The translations under genes and the position numbers were made by a program. A stretch of 64,000 bases of DNA, from contig CM057826.1 in the NCBI GenBank assembly GCA_030068075.1, positions 110,897,746-110,961,745 on the forward strand, read 5' to 3'. Positions within the stretch are counted from its first letter, which is position 1; each line of letters begins with the position of its first letter. A model generated the notes under the pieces. That model had not been told where the DNA came from and did not search any database. It worked only from the letters and a program-made list of their open reading frames with translations. Source of the stretch: Paguma larvata. Its lineage: Eukaryota > Chordata > Mammalia > Carnivora > Viverridae. Shown here in pieces: positions 35,880-49,044 of this stretch.

Positions 35880-38140
35880 TAGAAGATTCCTTCCTTGAAG
35901 GAACACCAGATCCATTCGTAGAGAGGGGCATAGAAATGAGTGCCCATTGGACTCAAGTCCCTCCATCTGCCCTGGTTTCTCAGATCGGCTCTGGGCTCGA
36001 CAGATAACACCCAACAGTGCTGGGGAACTCCTAACTGGCTTTATGAGGCTTCTTCTTTCCTTGTCCTCTTAGGCCAACCCATATCTAATCCCTACCGCAA
36101 AGGAAGGGCAAAAATAACAGAGTAAAAGGGTCTGCAATAAAACCCAGCTTTCTGTTTTACTTGTCCGTGACTCCATCCATGCTGAGACTATGAGCAGTGG
36201 GGGAATTGGGAGTTTGCTCTGGAGGAACACAGAGAGCCACATTCCTGCTAATTCTACCCGTGTCGATTTGTTGCCCACACTAGGCTGTGGCCTACAAGAA
36301 CTGTCTGGGGGTTAAGACCCTTTGAAGGATCAAAAGAACAGAGACCCTAGAGAGCTCATATATTTGTGGGTGACAGAAGATCAAGTCCTCTTTGCAGAAT
36401 TTTTTTTCCCCTGGGCCTACAAAGACCCTTCTTAGACAGCTGTTGGGGAATACGAAAAAAGATGCATGAAACCATCCTTTATTGGCATCTTCTCAACTAT
36501 ATGCGCTCCTTTTCCACGAAGCTAAAGCATGGAAACTCCAGGACATGAGGATGATCCTTTTCTTATCCCTCATTTTTCACTAGGGTGCAGCACTTCAGCC
36601 AGAGTGAAGTAGTCTGGGAGAATGCAGAATAGTTTATTATACAGAATATGAATCTTCATTTCTCCTACATTCAGTTAATCTCTTCCCATCACGTTTTAAA
36701 AACATTTCCAACGTTTTCATTGGAAAAGGCTTTGCGTTCATTCTAGGGAGGTAAATCTAGCCCATCTGGGAGAAAGGGGTACAATTAAATGATCTTAAGT
36801 GTCCCTGTCTAACTACAGAGACTCTGACTTGTCATGGCTACCCATTGCACAGTAAAGAGACCTGAATCAAAATCTGATGGGGTATGTCAAGAAAATGAAT
36901 GAAAATCTGATGGGGTATGAGACTCAGACTCTGAGAGGACAATTTGCTTTCTTTTAATTGAGCAACAGAAAACCTGCACATATATAACTTCTTAAACTAT
37001 TCTTCACAGACTGGGTCGCTCATGCTAAGAACTGGGTGATGAAGACCCTTCCTAGATCGATCTGACAGGCTTAGCCAAGGTTGCAAGAAGCAATCTCTTC
37101 TCCCTATGTCTCCTGACTGCGTTTCTCTTCCATTAAAGATGACTGTAAAGTAGGCAAGTCTCAAGGAATAAGGACATTTACTGAAGCACAGAATCCTGTT
37201 CTTTTTTGCCAGTCTCCTTTATGTCTCAGAGTTTGATACAATGGGGAAAATCCTTGGGAAATGAAGGAGCACAACAAAGGTGCAGTATGAAGTTTTATTC
37301 CTCGTAATTCTATATTGCCAAATACGTTCCCAAACTGCACCACCTCCAATTCTTTGGTATTAAACAGGGCATACTATAGAGTTCACTGATCTACAACTTG
37401 ATGCTATTCTTCCAGAAGGTATAATCTGTTAAAAATAACAATAAATAAACACCTCAGCCCTGAAGGTCAAATTTAGAGAGATCTGGTTATGCTATTGTGA
37501 GGGAGAGACACTCAATGGGCAATGGGAGGATCTTATATCTAGTAAAGTCTGGAGGAATGAGGAAGATGATTTCTAAACAGTCTTCCTGGAGAAGGGGCTT
37601 ATAATACTTGATTCTCACATAAAGTCCTAACGTTAGTGCTATGAAGGACTTGCTGAGAATTTTATAGAAACTTCTTACCACAAGAATAAAACATACAGCT
37701 CACTTCCTATGGGATGAAAGTGTCCCTTTTAAGAAATGACACTAATTTTAAGCATTCATGGATCAGAGTTCCATCTACTGTGATATTAGACTGGGACTAT
37801 GCAAACCCCATTGGTTCTTGACCAGTCAGCCAACTCTCCAATTGGGGGGATGCTGAAGGAAGACTAGGAGACTGCAGGAGGGAAAAGGCATTTGTTCTTT
37901 TTCATTTGCATCTTGTGTACTTGAGGTTCCTATGAGCATCACTCCAGCAACACTGGGAGGAGGAGAAGAGGGAGGGGAGAGGAGGATAGAAAGAATCAGA
38001 AGAGCAAGAGGGGAGGCAAAAGAGAAAACTCACAGAGATAAGTTCCAGACATCATGTTCTTTCCACTAAATACTTCTGTGCATATTTCCTAAAAATAAAA
38101 ACAATCTTCTTTAAAATAAGAGTTCAATTATCAAAATCAG
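35880..38140. other. Intergenic, nothing recognized
   Basis: No supported gene. An 18-bp direct repeat AAAATCTGATGGGGTATG occurs at 36869 and 36902. Confidence 0.35.
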
Positions 38141-38149
38141 GAAATTAAC

Positions 38150-39200
38150 ATTAATATAATTCTCTCTAATATATATACCTCATTCAGATATTGCCAGTTA
38201 TTCCGTTAATGTTCTTTATGGCAAATTGCTTTATTCTGTCTTGATTCCCCAGGATCCAGTCCAAGATTCCACAGCATTTAGTAATTATGTCTCTGGTCTC
38301 CTTTAATCTAGGTTTTCTCAGTTCTATTAATTTGTCTATTACCTTGACTTTTTTTAAGATGGCAAGTCAGTTATTACGTGAAATGTCTCTTAGTTTGGGT
38401 TTGTGTGCTGTTTGCTCATGGGTTAGCATTGATCTAGAGTGCATTTGGACAGAAATATCTTCAAAAGTGATGCTGTGTACTTTTCAGTGCATCATGTTAC
38501 AGAGGCACGTGACTTCTATTTGTCCTCCTCATGGGGCTTTTAACTGTAATCACTTGATTAAGGAGATGTGAATCAGCGTAGCTTTCTTCACTGCAAAGTT
38601 AGTTTTTCCTTTTGTGATTAATAGGGACCTTGTCAGGAGATAGTCTGAGACTCGGTAAGTGTGCTCTTCCTCATCAAACTTCCACTTACTAGTTTTAGGG
38701 TTCATTGATGGCTCCTGCCTAAACATACTGTTATGGTCTTTGCTAAATGCTGATTTGCCAAGTGATGGATCGATCATTCCTTTTATATTTATTAGTTGGC
38801 CTTCTACACTAAGAAAGTGCTTTCCCTTTTCTCCATTTATTCCACTTTATTTATTTGTTTATAACAGTGTAGACTTGTGCACTGCAGTTTTATTCTATGG
38901 CTAATATTTTATTAGTGCCATTATTCATGTTTATGCCCTAACTTTCCCATATTTTGTTAATGGCAGTCCTTTCAAGTCGTCTCCTTTGACTTTTGAAGTG
39001 TCTCATCATTCTTTGAATACTTCATTACTTTCTGATGTGGCGGGGTATTCCAGGCTTATCTTTTACTTGACTGCTCCAGCCCCAGAATCAGCCACTTCCT
39101 CAAGGATACCTGGTTTCTTTTCTTGTAATTTAGAAACCATGATCTGGATACTGGTGTGTCATTGCTGCTAGGCCCTCTCAGTGGACAGAGCTCCTGTATG
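38150..39200. mobile_element. Ancient L1M-type LINE fragment
   Basis: The segment follows a remembered L1M 3' pattern over about 1 kb (for example CAGTTATTACGTGAAATGTC, GTGCATCATGTTACAGAGGC, CCACTTACTAGTTTTAGGGT). Strand not decided. Open frames at 38287, 38659 and 38986 are within it. Confidence 0.5.
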
Positions 39201-39316
39201 TCTCTCTCTCCCCCTGTCATCTCACTACCAATTTGTATTCACACAAACAATATATGAGAGCGTCTATTTCACCACAACTTCATCATCAGAGGCTGTTTTT
39301 GTAATAATCTGATTTT

Positions 39317-39434
39317 ACTATTTTTAAGTAGTCTCAATGCCAACACAGGGCTTGAACTCATGACCCTTAGATCAAGACCTGAGCTGAGATGAAGAGTTGG
39401 ATGCTTAACCAACTGAGCCATCCAGGTGCCACTA
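39317..39434 (-). mobile_element. Short CAN-SINE variant
   Basis: Reverse head GAGCCATCCAGGTGCCAC; duplications TAATAATCTGATTTT (39302-39316) and TAATAATCCGATTTT (39435-39449). Confidence 0.88.
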
Positions 39435-39550
39435 TAATAATCCGATTTTTTAAGACAGTTTCCAATCGTCTGTTCTGGTCATAAAGGTAAGACTCACACA
39501 AATCTAGGAAGTGGCAGTGGTCACCATGCCACTTAAAAGTGTATACTGTG

Positions 39551-39664
39551 GGGGAGCCTGGCCAGGTCAGCTGGTGGAGCATGTGACTACTGATCTTGGG
39601 GTTGTGAGTTCAAGCCTCATACTGAGTGCAGAGATTACTTAAAGGTAAAATCTTTAAAAAATAC
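39551..39664 (+). mobile_element. Short CAN-SINE variant
   Basis: Forward copy GGGAGCCTGGCCAGGTCAGC with old tail GCAGAGATTACTTAAAGG; duplications GTATACTGTG and GTATGCTGTG. It lies 116 bp from the previous opposite-strand copy. Confidence 0.87.
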
Positions 39665-40102
39665 GTATGCTGTGTCCCAACCAGCAAGCATAGGGGTTAG
39701 GTGTTTCCAAAGGACTCCCCCGAGTGTGACCAGCTACGACTCAAGTTCTGCCTGCAGCTTTCAGTATAAGGCAGGAAGGGTATTTCCCAGTAATCTCTGT
39801 CTGCCTACCCCCTTGGATATGGGAGACATAAGAAGGGCCAAAATAAATCAGAGCACAAATTAAAGGAGGTTTTTGAAGCCCCGTCTGAAAGGTTTTCCCT
39901 GATATTAGACTCGGATTATTGAAACCCCCACTAATTCTGGATTCTTCAGGAGCACCTCGGTGGAAAAAAATCCTCTCTTTTGGCTTTAAAAGCTACACAT
40001 AAAAACAAATTAAGAGTAGAAAGAAATATTGGGGTGATGAGTAAATGAAATAGAGCAATGTGAAGATTCTTGGCCACAGTACAGAGAGTCTCAAAGAAGA
40101 TT

Positions 40103-40311
40103 GGGGTGTCTGCCTGACTCGGTTGGTTAAGTGTCCAACTTTGACTTAGGTCATGATCTCCCGGTGCAAGGGTTAGAGCCCTGTGTCAGGCTGTGTGCTG
40201 ACAGCTCAGAGCCTAGAGCCTGCTTCAAGTTCTGTGTCTCCCTCTCTCTCTGCGCCTCCCCTGCTTGCGCTCTGTCTCTCTCTCAAAAATAAACAAACAT
40301 TAAAAAAATTT
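40103..40311 (+). mobile_element. CAN-SINE
   Basis: Forward copy, head GGGGTGTCTGCCTGACTCGG, tail AAATAAACAAACATTAAAAA. Confidence 0.9.
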
Positions 40312-41217
40312 AAAGGAAAAATAGGATAAAAGAGTTAGCATGAAGTTCTATCCCACATATATATCTGTATTTATGATTCTTCTATATATGTATATGACAT
40401 TCTATATATGTATTTCATTCTTCCATGGCAAATTTGCTTACCAGACCGTATGTGTGAAAACCAGTCCTAGACTGTTCAGTGGCATAAGACACAGGATAGA
40501 TCCACAGCTGCCCCATAGTTCATATGAGGTCTTTCCAGAAGGCATGACTGAAAAGATCCTGGTCTTTCTGATTAGGGTGAACAAGTTCTGGGAGTTGTCC
40601 TGGGCAGGATGAAATTCAATGTTCTATTGATGAATTTCTAATCAAGCCAAGACTGGAGGAGGAGTTAAGTGAGATGTGTTTCACTGAAGAAGGTTTTTCA
40701 CTGGATAGGCAAAGATACTATTCTGGTTTCCAACTGCAGCTTCCATGCACAACTACAAAGACCAAGGGTCTTGCAGGGCTCTTGATAACAGTCTTGGAGT
40801 CACTTCTGTGTTGAAAGGTGAAGATGGAGGGGAAATGCCCTCACTATGAGGACACTCGGAATGTTGGTGACTCATCACTCACATATGTCTTGAAAGAAAA
40901 GGAGAGAAACAGCATCAGGGCTCATCTTGACGTTTGGTCTCCAAGACCAAGCTCTGGACGAAGAAATTGCCATATCATGTACTTGGAATTGTCATCTCAA
41001 CCATTTTCATTTTCTCATCCTCCATTTTATACATTAATCTGTCTGACCTGAGAATAGGATGCACAATGGAATAAGGAATGGAAGAAGATTGAGGACATTG
41101 AATGATGCAAACAGTTATTTGATTTTATATATATGTATATGTATATATGAATATATCTGGCTTATCATATATGTATATATGTATTTATGTATGTATTCCA
41201 TATAATATATATATTTC
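40312..41217. other. Intergenic, nothing recognized
   Basis: A 40335-40415 ATAT-rich stretch and a 41125-41215 TATATGTA-type simple repeat flank unassigned DNA. Frames at 40340 and 40818 have no motif. Confidence 0.35.
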
Positions 41218-41390
41218 ATGCTTATTTATTTATTTTGAGAGTGACAGAGGGTCAGAGAGAGAGAATCCCAAGCAGGCTTCACTTTCAGCTTGAGCCCAAA
41301 TCTGGGCTCAACCTCAGGAACCGTGAGATCATGACCTAAGCCAAAATCAAGAGTTAGACGCTTAAATGACTGAACCACATAGACACTCCT
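41218..41390 (-). mobile_element. Diverged CAN-SINE
   Basis: Reverse copy with GAACCGTGAGATCATGACCT body and degenerate head ACTGAACCACATAGACACTC. Confidence 0.85.
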
Positions 41391-44158
41391 GTTTGGTGAT
41401 ACGTTAACAAAAACTTAGATTAAAGAAATTTGAGGAGCCCAGGAGATATTTGTAGCCAAAGTATGAAGCTTTTTATTCTTGGTCTCATACCATTTGCTTC
41501 TAAAATCCTGATTATAGAGACTTACCCAGGTTGATCTGAGGAACCAAGGCTCAGAAACTAAATTTAATATCCAATCTGTCCTTTGGTTCAATAAATAGAA
41601 AAGATTGTCATGATGACCTACAAATGGCCAGGCCTTTGACTTAGTCTAATGTAGAATAGGCATAAAATACTCTTTCTGGCATGATATGCCATACTGAAGT
41701 CTGGGACATGAAGACTTCTCCTTCAGGGAAGATATATGAAGCAAACCTATACTTGTTCTCTAATATATCCATACAGATCTCTGCATAAAGTCAGACCTAG
41801 GTCATTTTCCAGAAAATTCTGGGAAATTAGGACACTTTCCTCTTCCTCTTCGACATTCTTGTACTGTTTATGTCGTAGGGGCAAAATAAAAATGGTCGGA
41901 AAAATGGAGAAAATATTAGGAGCCTCATCCCTTCTGATTCACAGTGGGTGTTTTAATCCCAGTAATTAGGTATTAAAACCAGATAGTCATTAGTCATTCC
42001 ACTGTGTCAAAAGAAAGAATAAAGATCTATTCTCAATTATGAAGGCTCAACAAATCTTAAGAGTTACAGAGGAATATTTCTGAAGCTCAATATGCCACAT
42101 CTCCTTTTGCTCTTATATTTAAAAATTGTTCCATGCTGCAAGGCATATTACAGCTTACTGGGAATCTAGGCAAAATAATCATGAAGTAATGTGATCCATT
42201 CCTCTTGTCTGGGTCTTCAGTTACTCAGTGACCATAGATAAAATAAAGAAGGCTTGGAAAATTGAGCTGTTTGGAGATATAGAAAGCACATTTTTCTCAC
42301 TCAGTATTAATTTTCTCCTTATGACTTTTAGAGCCTCATCCCGGACAATACAGTATCCTGAAAGGGGACTGTTAAATTCACTCTTCATGCCATTCTTACA
42401 TATAAGCTCTTTCACAAGATAGGAGGATGGTCTAACAATAGTACAGTCTTAAATTCTACCACTGATACTCTGTTCTCATATTGAAAGCCAAACACTCAAA
42501 ACTTGGGAAAAGGGTCTGGCCCAATTTTCATAATACTAATATAAAATCTAAGTCTGCCTGGAGTTGGGATGATATACGTCACCCCCAAAGGGACGTCTGA
42601 GGTGTAAAATCCATTGACTGTCTGCATCGCCCAGAAGCAGCTATCGTTGCTCTGTAGGGAACTGTGGACACATTGTGTTAGGCTTTCTAAGAGGAGCTTC
42701 CATTTGAAGGGCCACTAGAGGAGTTGGGTCCACAGAATTTACAGTTATATTGAACACAAGGACAGGCATGAAGTCCTTTCTCTAGGCTTGATTTCTCATT
42801 TCGACTCTGGGCTGTGTAGGCCTCCACCAGACAACATTAGACGAATTAAGGGAGACTCACGAAGCAAAAAGTCTCTTCTTCCTGCACCCTCAAGAAGTTC
42901 TTTTTTATAAAGACAAACAGTGAAATTAATAGATGGTTTGGGCCTGAGCAACGTCTGCGAGTAAGAGTCTGTGTTTTCCTACCCCTGTCCTGATGCACTA
43001 TAATGTGGAGGCAAGGACACATGAAAACCCGGACAAATGATGGGGATGCAGTGTGGTGCTGCTCTGCATGTCTGTAGCTCACTCTGTTTACCCGACTGCA
43101 GGGAAGATATGAGGGATTGGAGACGAAACCTAAAAATACCTACTTGTTATATAATCAAGATATCCCGAACTCTGAGGTGCCTGGGTGAATGAATAAGCCC
43201 TGACCTACTCGCAGTGAAAGGTCACTTCCCCCCAAATATACTCCCTAAGCCCTCCACATCTTTCCTTTCAATATTTCTCTATGAGTCCCCGAGAGGATTA
43301 TTATATGAGCTTAAGAGTCACTGCAGCAGCTCTGGTCTTTGTTTCTCACGACCGGGTTTTTCATCGGTGTCACTTAACATACAGATTGTGCTTCTTCTGG
43401 ATGCTTCTAACGTGGTCCTCTGTGTTCCCCATCTCTCTCTGCCCAAGTCCTCATCTCCTCCGTGGTGCAATGGTGGACCAGTTCACCCTCCCTGCTGATG
43501 CTCTCCATCCTTGTCAGGCAGACAAGCTTAGCGGTTCCTTTCAAAGAAAGGAGAATTCACTCACATCTCTGCCTTATGCCCTTTTTAGGGAAGGAGAAAG
43601 CTCTTTTCTCTCTACATAAAGCTCTTTTAGTGAGGAAAGAACAATTCTCTCTACCTTTTTAGAAGAGTTGGCAAAGCAAGACTACTTGGGCTCCAGTGTG
43701 TGAAAGTGTTGAGTAGGATGAATCTTTCAGTTTCCACGCAGAACACAGAAGAGCTGACACCTCCCCCACCCCACCCTGCCCCCCAGTGTGACTGCGTCTA
43801 GACTGATGTAAAGCCCAGCGCCACGTTCCACCTGCAAACATTGCGTTCATCCATTTTCCTTTCATCCTGTACTTTTAGTTATTTCTCTCTCTGCCGTAAA
43901 TAAAGTTATAAAATGGGAGGATTTGGTGAGAAATGAAGACATTGTATGAGATGAGAACCCCCAAATTTAACTTTGCCAGGAGAAAGCAGTGAGCAGGCAC
44001 AAGACATCTCGAAGATTTCCTTAAAGGGTTTTGTTGTCTTTGAGATGTTGAGATCCAGTCAAGAAGGTTAAAAAATAATCTGGCAAGACCAGGAAGGGTT
44101 AGGGGAAAGGGTACGAAATTCCATTTCTTTGACTTCAATGTCAGACCACTGTGCCCTT
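41391..44158. other. Intergenic, nothing recognized
   Basis: No supported gene. Overlapping + strand frames at 43214-43662 are Leu/Ser rich, in pyrimidine-rich DNA, and are considered chance. Confidence 0.35.
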
Positions 44159-44174
44159 AACATCCTGTGTCAGG

Positions 44175-44400
44175 GGGCGCCTGGGTGGCTCAGTCAGTTA
44201 AGGGGCCGACTTCAGCTCAGGTCATGATCTCACGGTCTGTGAGTTTGAGCCCCGAGTTGGGCTCTGTGCTGATGGCTCAGAGCCTGGAGCCTGCTTCGGA
44301 TTCTGTGTCTCCCTCTCTCTCTTCCCCTGTTCACGCTGTGCCTCTATGTCTCTCAAAAATAAATAAACATTAAAAAAAATTAAAAGCAAAACAAAACAAA
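44175..44400 (+). mobile_element. Young CAN-SINE, TTCACGCTGTGCC subfamily
   Basis: Near-consensus forward copy with diagnostic GTTCACGCTGTGCCTCTATG. Perfect 16-bp duplications AACATCCTGTGTCAGG at 44159-44174 and 44401-44416. Confidence 0.95.
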
Positions 44401-44416
44401 AACATCCTGTGTCAGG

Positions 44417-45825
44417 TCTCTCCCAGGAACAAGAGAAAAGATTAATATTCTTTTCATCTGTTGATTCAGGTGGTACAAGGGCTGGCTAGTATGACCTACA
44501 AAAGATCCCCCCAAAGCATAGTTTATGCAGGGACATAAAGATTAATCCTGTGCATAAATTGTATCTCAAATGAGACCGTATAAGTAAAACCTCTCTTGTC
44601 CTCTCCTTAGTATTTCATCTATAAGTGTCTAGCTTTTCAAATGCTCTTTGGGACAGTTTTCACATCTTACAGGCCCTCTGATTAATTAGTTAATTCAAAT
44701 AAAATCATTGATGTGTACACATTTTGCGTTCGCCTGAGGGTCCCAATTTTATCCTCTTGAAAGTTATACTTCAGCAAGAGTTCAGCGTTTTACAGATTTA
44801 TTTGAGAGATGGTTTGGGGTTGTGTTAAGAACTGAGAAATTTATTATAAGGAGAAAAGGATGCTGAGAAAAGTAAAGAGATTCAGAATTAAGATAAAAGA
44901 GGCTTAAAGGGGTTAAAAGGAGGAAAGTTGCTTTGCTGAAACTGAGCTCCCCACTTCTGGGTTTGACCTTGCCTTCCCTGCATCCCCCCATTCAGATTCA
45001 AACCCACTTGGTCCACAATGAGTCTCTGGCTCCTTGGCTTGCAAGGCCCCTTAGCTTGTGCCCATGGCTGGAGTGCCTCAGGAGGCAGTAGGCAGACACA
45101 GACATCTCCAAGATTTCCTCCCAAGGTTTTGTTGTCCTCGGTGTGGGAGTGGGGGGAAGCCACAGAACTCCCATTCCTTCACTGTGCATTTTTCTAACAT
45201 GGAAGTGTTAGCAAGCTTCAGGCTCCCAATTTCACACTTCAGATCAACTGTAGGAAACAAATCGAATAGTAATAAAATGTAAATACAGGGTGTAAATATT
45301 TAAAGAAAGTTGGCTCATAAATATGAGACAGACCATGCAGTCTGTGAGCTCCACTCGTAGACAACCCTTTTCTCCTTTCAGTCCCTCTGCACCTGGCATA
45401 CCTGTCTGAGGAAAGTAAGTCCTCAGCATTTGAGGTATCTAAAAGATAATTTGGGGCACTTGATGTGGGAGGGACATTTGCTTTCTAAGTTTAGAGTCTG
45501 TAAGGAAATGTTTGGGTCTGTAGGCTTTCCTACAAAGGTTCAGATGTGGAAGTGGGCATAACATAACAGAACAGCTAGAAGTCACAGAGACCTGTCTACA
45601 TGACAGGCATGTGCTAAGGTTAAACATAATTCATTTAGACGTCCATTTAGTAGGCAAAGGCGATTTCTACCCTGGCTTCATAGATGAGGACAATGAGACC
45701 TAGGGAAGATGTGGTAACAGGGTCTCATACTTAAAGGGCAGCAGCCTTGGGCTTGTAACCCAGGAAGAAGCCTAAGTAGTTGTGGGAGAGAATATGGTTT
45801 AGATTGTTCAGGAGGCTCAGAGCAG
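44417..45825. other. Intergenic, possible LTR remnant
   Basis: 44445-44780 has an LTR-like texture with AATAAAATC near 44698, but no ends were found. A block near 45078-45140 resembles 43979-44045 in direct orientation. No gene is supported. Confidence 0.3.
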
Positions 45826-45841
45826 AGGAAGGCCATTTCTT

Positions 45842-46059
45842 TTGTCAAGTCTTTTTTTTATTTAGAGAGAGAGAAAGAACTCAAGTGGGGAGGGCAGAAG
45901 GGAGAGAGAGAGAGACAGAGAGAGAGAGAGAGAATCTTTAGCGGCCTCCACCCTTCGCTAAGAGCCTGACATGGGGCTCAAACTCACGACCCTGGGATCA
46001 TGACCCAAGCAGAAATTATAAGTCAGATGCTTAACTGTCTGAACCACCCAGGTGCCCCA
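45842..46059 (-). mobile_element. CAN-SINE with GA-rich tract
   Basis: Reverse copy ending GAACCACCCAGGTGCCCC, GA-repeat at 45902-45932; AGGAAGGCCATTTCTT at 45826-45841 and 46060-46075 is a perfect 16-bp duplication. Confidence 0.93.
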
Positions 46060-46674
46060 AGGAAGGCCATTTCTTGATGGAATCCATTCTCCAGACTTGG
46101 GGATCTTCTGAATCAAAATCATGGTATTCTTCCAGGCCTCATTTACTCTTCTCAGCCAAGTTGCTTCCATCACCATGAGCTCATTGGTGACTTGCCCTTC
46201 TCTCCTGTCGGCTGTGAATGCTTAATTCTCCAGAGCACTAGGCCTGGGGAGGGAGAGGAAAGGCCCCTGAAAATGGGGACACTTAGAACTCATTCACATT
46301 TCCCCACACTTTCCCGAGTCAGAACCCTGAGGCCTTTCCTTCCTACAGAAGGTAAAAACTAAGCCTTGCCAGTGATCTTTGAAATGGAACAGTTGGCTAT
46401 CTACTCAGCAGTGATCTTCGTACCTCCCTCTCCCTCAGCCCTAGGTACTGTGCTGAGTACCAGCATTAAGTAAAAAGTGAGTCTACTAGCAAGTCCTTCC
46501 AGTGTCACCTCTAAAATGTATTCTTTCAAAATAGTCCAACTTTCTTGTATTTACGTATTTACTGCTACCACCTTCATATAACCAATATCACTTGCAGCCT
46601 AGATATCCGTAGCATCCTAATGGCATCCACTTTTGCCCACTACCAGTTTCTTCCCCACAATGCTTTAAAGCAAA

Positions 46675-47130
46675 TTTAAACTCTTCAGTGGCTCTTCACT
46701 GCATTTATTTAAAAAAACTCAACTACCTGTCAGTGGGCTCCAGGGCGCTGTGTAATTTGGTTCCTGTCCACCTTCCCAGCTTCTCCTCTTGCTGCTTTCT
46801 GCCATGCTCACCGTTTCCGGCTCTACTGACCTTCAGCAGTATTTCTTGTTCCTGGCGTTCTTTTTCCTCGGAGCTCATCCTTCCATGTGGACCTCTCTTT
46901 TCTCAGCTCCCACATGGCTGCCATAACCCATACCTCATTTCTCAGTTTAAATGCCGCCTCCATAGTGAGTCATTCCCACTCTCCCCACCCCCATTCCTTA
47001 TCTTCCTCTCACTGGTTCATTGCTTCATAGCACTTGTGAAAATTTGCTATTATTTTCGTGGTTTGTTTGCTCGTTCTTTGGCTGCCCCACCCACCAGGCT
47101 CTAAGATCCATCATGACACTTCACTCAGGG
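46675..47130 (+). repeat. L2 3' fragment
   Basis: The L2 tail order is visible: pyrimidine-rich part, CTCAGTTTAAATGCCGCCTC, TCATAGCACTTGTGAAAATT, TTTGCTCG and CACCAGGCTCTAAGATCC. The 138-codon frame at 46688-47104 is a reading of it. Confidence 0.65.
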
Positions 47131-47839
47131 ATGCATGTGCCTATTGTGTTGCGTGGCTCATGCTCTCCATGCCTTGAGCTGTATGTAGTAAGATGTTTTG
47201 AGTTACTAACCACCTTGAGAATTACGAAAATTACAAAAATTATAGACAACTAAAAGCAAAAACGGTACTAAAATTAGAACTCGCATATATTCTGAAATCA
47301 AATCCACATATTTATAGATTTTCTGATTGCAAAATTGTGGAAAAGGTCACCAAAATGGAACTTTTCTCATATCTTTGGTGTCTCTGATTTGCTGATAACC
47401 TAAGCCCATGTGTTGTCGGCCATGGGGTAATATATAGCTGCCCAGGACCTGAAAGGGAAAAACTGTTTCGTGTTTCAATATCAGAGCAAAGGTTTGTGTT
47501 ATCATGTAAATCTTACTTAATAAATCTGTAACGGCACAGTGGCCACTCTTAGCTTGACACCTCTTTTTCTACTGTAAGAACAGTTAACCTTTTGGCCTCC
47601 CTTCATTCCTTCTCATCCCACACAGCCTGTCACCTCCTTAGCTCTTGAAAGGCTCTACTTCCTCAAATAAATTAAAAGGGGGAAAAAATAACCATGGAGG
47701 AAAGAGAAAAAAAAACCATGGAGGAAAGAAGTTGTGTGCTTACGTGTGCGAGTGGTGATGGGGAAGGAGGCAGATGCTTTCAGCAAACACGTGAGTGCAT
47801 ATAATGTGCACAGGTGCTGTTCTGGCATTAAGCAAAAAG

Positions 47840-48150
47840 TAACATGATGCATGTTCTTGCGCATCCCAGCACCTGTGTACATTGCCTTCCCTTTGTCCAA
47901 AACCACCTGCCCCTATCCTACCCCATCATCCTTCCAGTGATATCTTCCGTGGGCTCCGAAACTCACTTATATCCTCCCTTCATATGCTGTCAGAGCTTCA
48001 GATGGTTGTCTGTTGTAGCCCTTACCATAATTTAATTATGTTTGATTATGTCGTCTTTCTTTCCTTTTAGATTATAAACTCCATGAAGAGAGTGCTCGTG
48101 TTGCCTTATTCACAGCCAAATCCCTAGTTTTTGGACAGTACACAGGAGCA
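47840..48150 (+). repeat. L2 3' fragment
   Basis: Order resembles L2: CCTTCCAGTGATATCTTCCG, TTAGATTATAAACTCCATGA and TTCACAGCCAAATCCCTAG. Confidence 0.6.
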
Positions 48151-48179
48151 GCTAGCCATAAACTTTTCTTAGATTAACG

Positions 48180-48475
48180 TAGCAGTAAATTAATGAACAA
48201 ACAGTATATCCCTGACTTCAGAGTGCTTATAATCAAATAGGGAAGAAAGACAAAGAAAAAACTACTTGCCATCAACATCATGAGGGTAGCAGTAAAGACA
48301 TGACAGAGAACAACAGGAACCTCACTTCTAATGCTAATCCTGGTATCATCGAGGACTCCCCAAAGGAGGTGATGGATAAATCGTGAAGGTTGAAGAGTTA
48401 GAGGAGGGAGGCACTGCCAGAGGAACAGGGTGAGCAAAGACCAGTGTATCCACCTGCTATGCAGGAAATCATTCA
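48180..48475 (+). repeat. Old L2-related fragment
   Basis: Phrases AAACAGTATATCCCTGACTT, CCCAAAGGAGGTGATGGATA and GGAACAGGGTGAGCAAAGAC follow a mammalian-wide repeat order; family uncertain. Confidence 0.4.
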
Positions 48476-48544
48476 TAAGATGGTTGGCCGTGGAGTATGG
48501 ATTTCACAGGAGGGTTCTTCTAATATATTTGCTTACTGGTAGTA

Positions 48545-48661
48545 TTTTTTTTTGAAGATTTTATTTTCTTTCAAGTCATCTCTACACCCAGTGTGAGGCT
48601 GGAACTTACAGCCTCAAGATTAAGAGTCACATGCTCTATCGACTGAGCCAGCCAGGCATCC
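48545..48661 (-). mobile_element. Short CAN-SINE variant
   Basis: Reverse copy ending GACTGAGCCAGCCAGGCATC; flanks TTACTGGTAGTATT and TTACGGATAGTATT are the likely duplication. Confidence 0.88.
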
Positions 48662-49044
48662 CATTACGGATAGTATTAATAAAGGATATGCAGTGAGGTC
48701 AGAATGATATCCTTATTCTTCATGAACTCAGAAAGACCCTGATAGTTTAGGTTTAATGTTCTCTGTAAATACATAATATGTTAGTAACCTCTTAAAGAGT
48801 AGACAAAGAATAAACATTCACTTCCTACTGTGACTTCTCCCTTTTTTCCCCTTTTTGGGGGAAATGAAGACATCAGCCTATGTCTGAGATAAACATCTCC
48901 AGAATTCCTCATGGTCTGCTGAAAGCCAGTCTGAAGTCATAACAAGTTCTTAGAATAACCCTGAGAGATCTGAGTATTTTGGAGACATTTAGAAAAATAT
49001 GCTATGCATAACCATAGTTATTTAAGCTGATACTTATAGTGATA

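Noticed and set aside
37780..39930. Two copies of a repeat sharing TGATATTAGACT
   Set aside because: Similarity between 37780 and 39897 covers only about 40 bases with many differences, too short to call.
43214..43662. Overlapping frames as a spliced gene
   Set aside because: Pyrimidine-rich DNA keeps several frames open together; no splice sites or motif consistent with a gene were seen.
46688..47104. 138-codon forward frame
   Set aside because: It lies fully in an L2 3' end.
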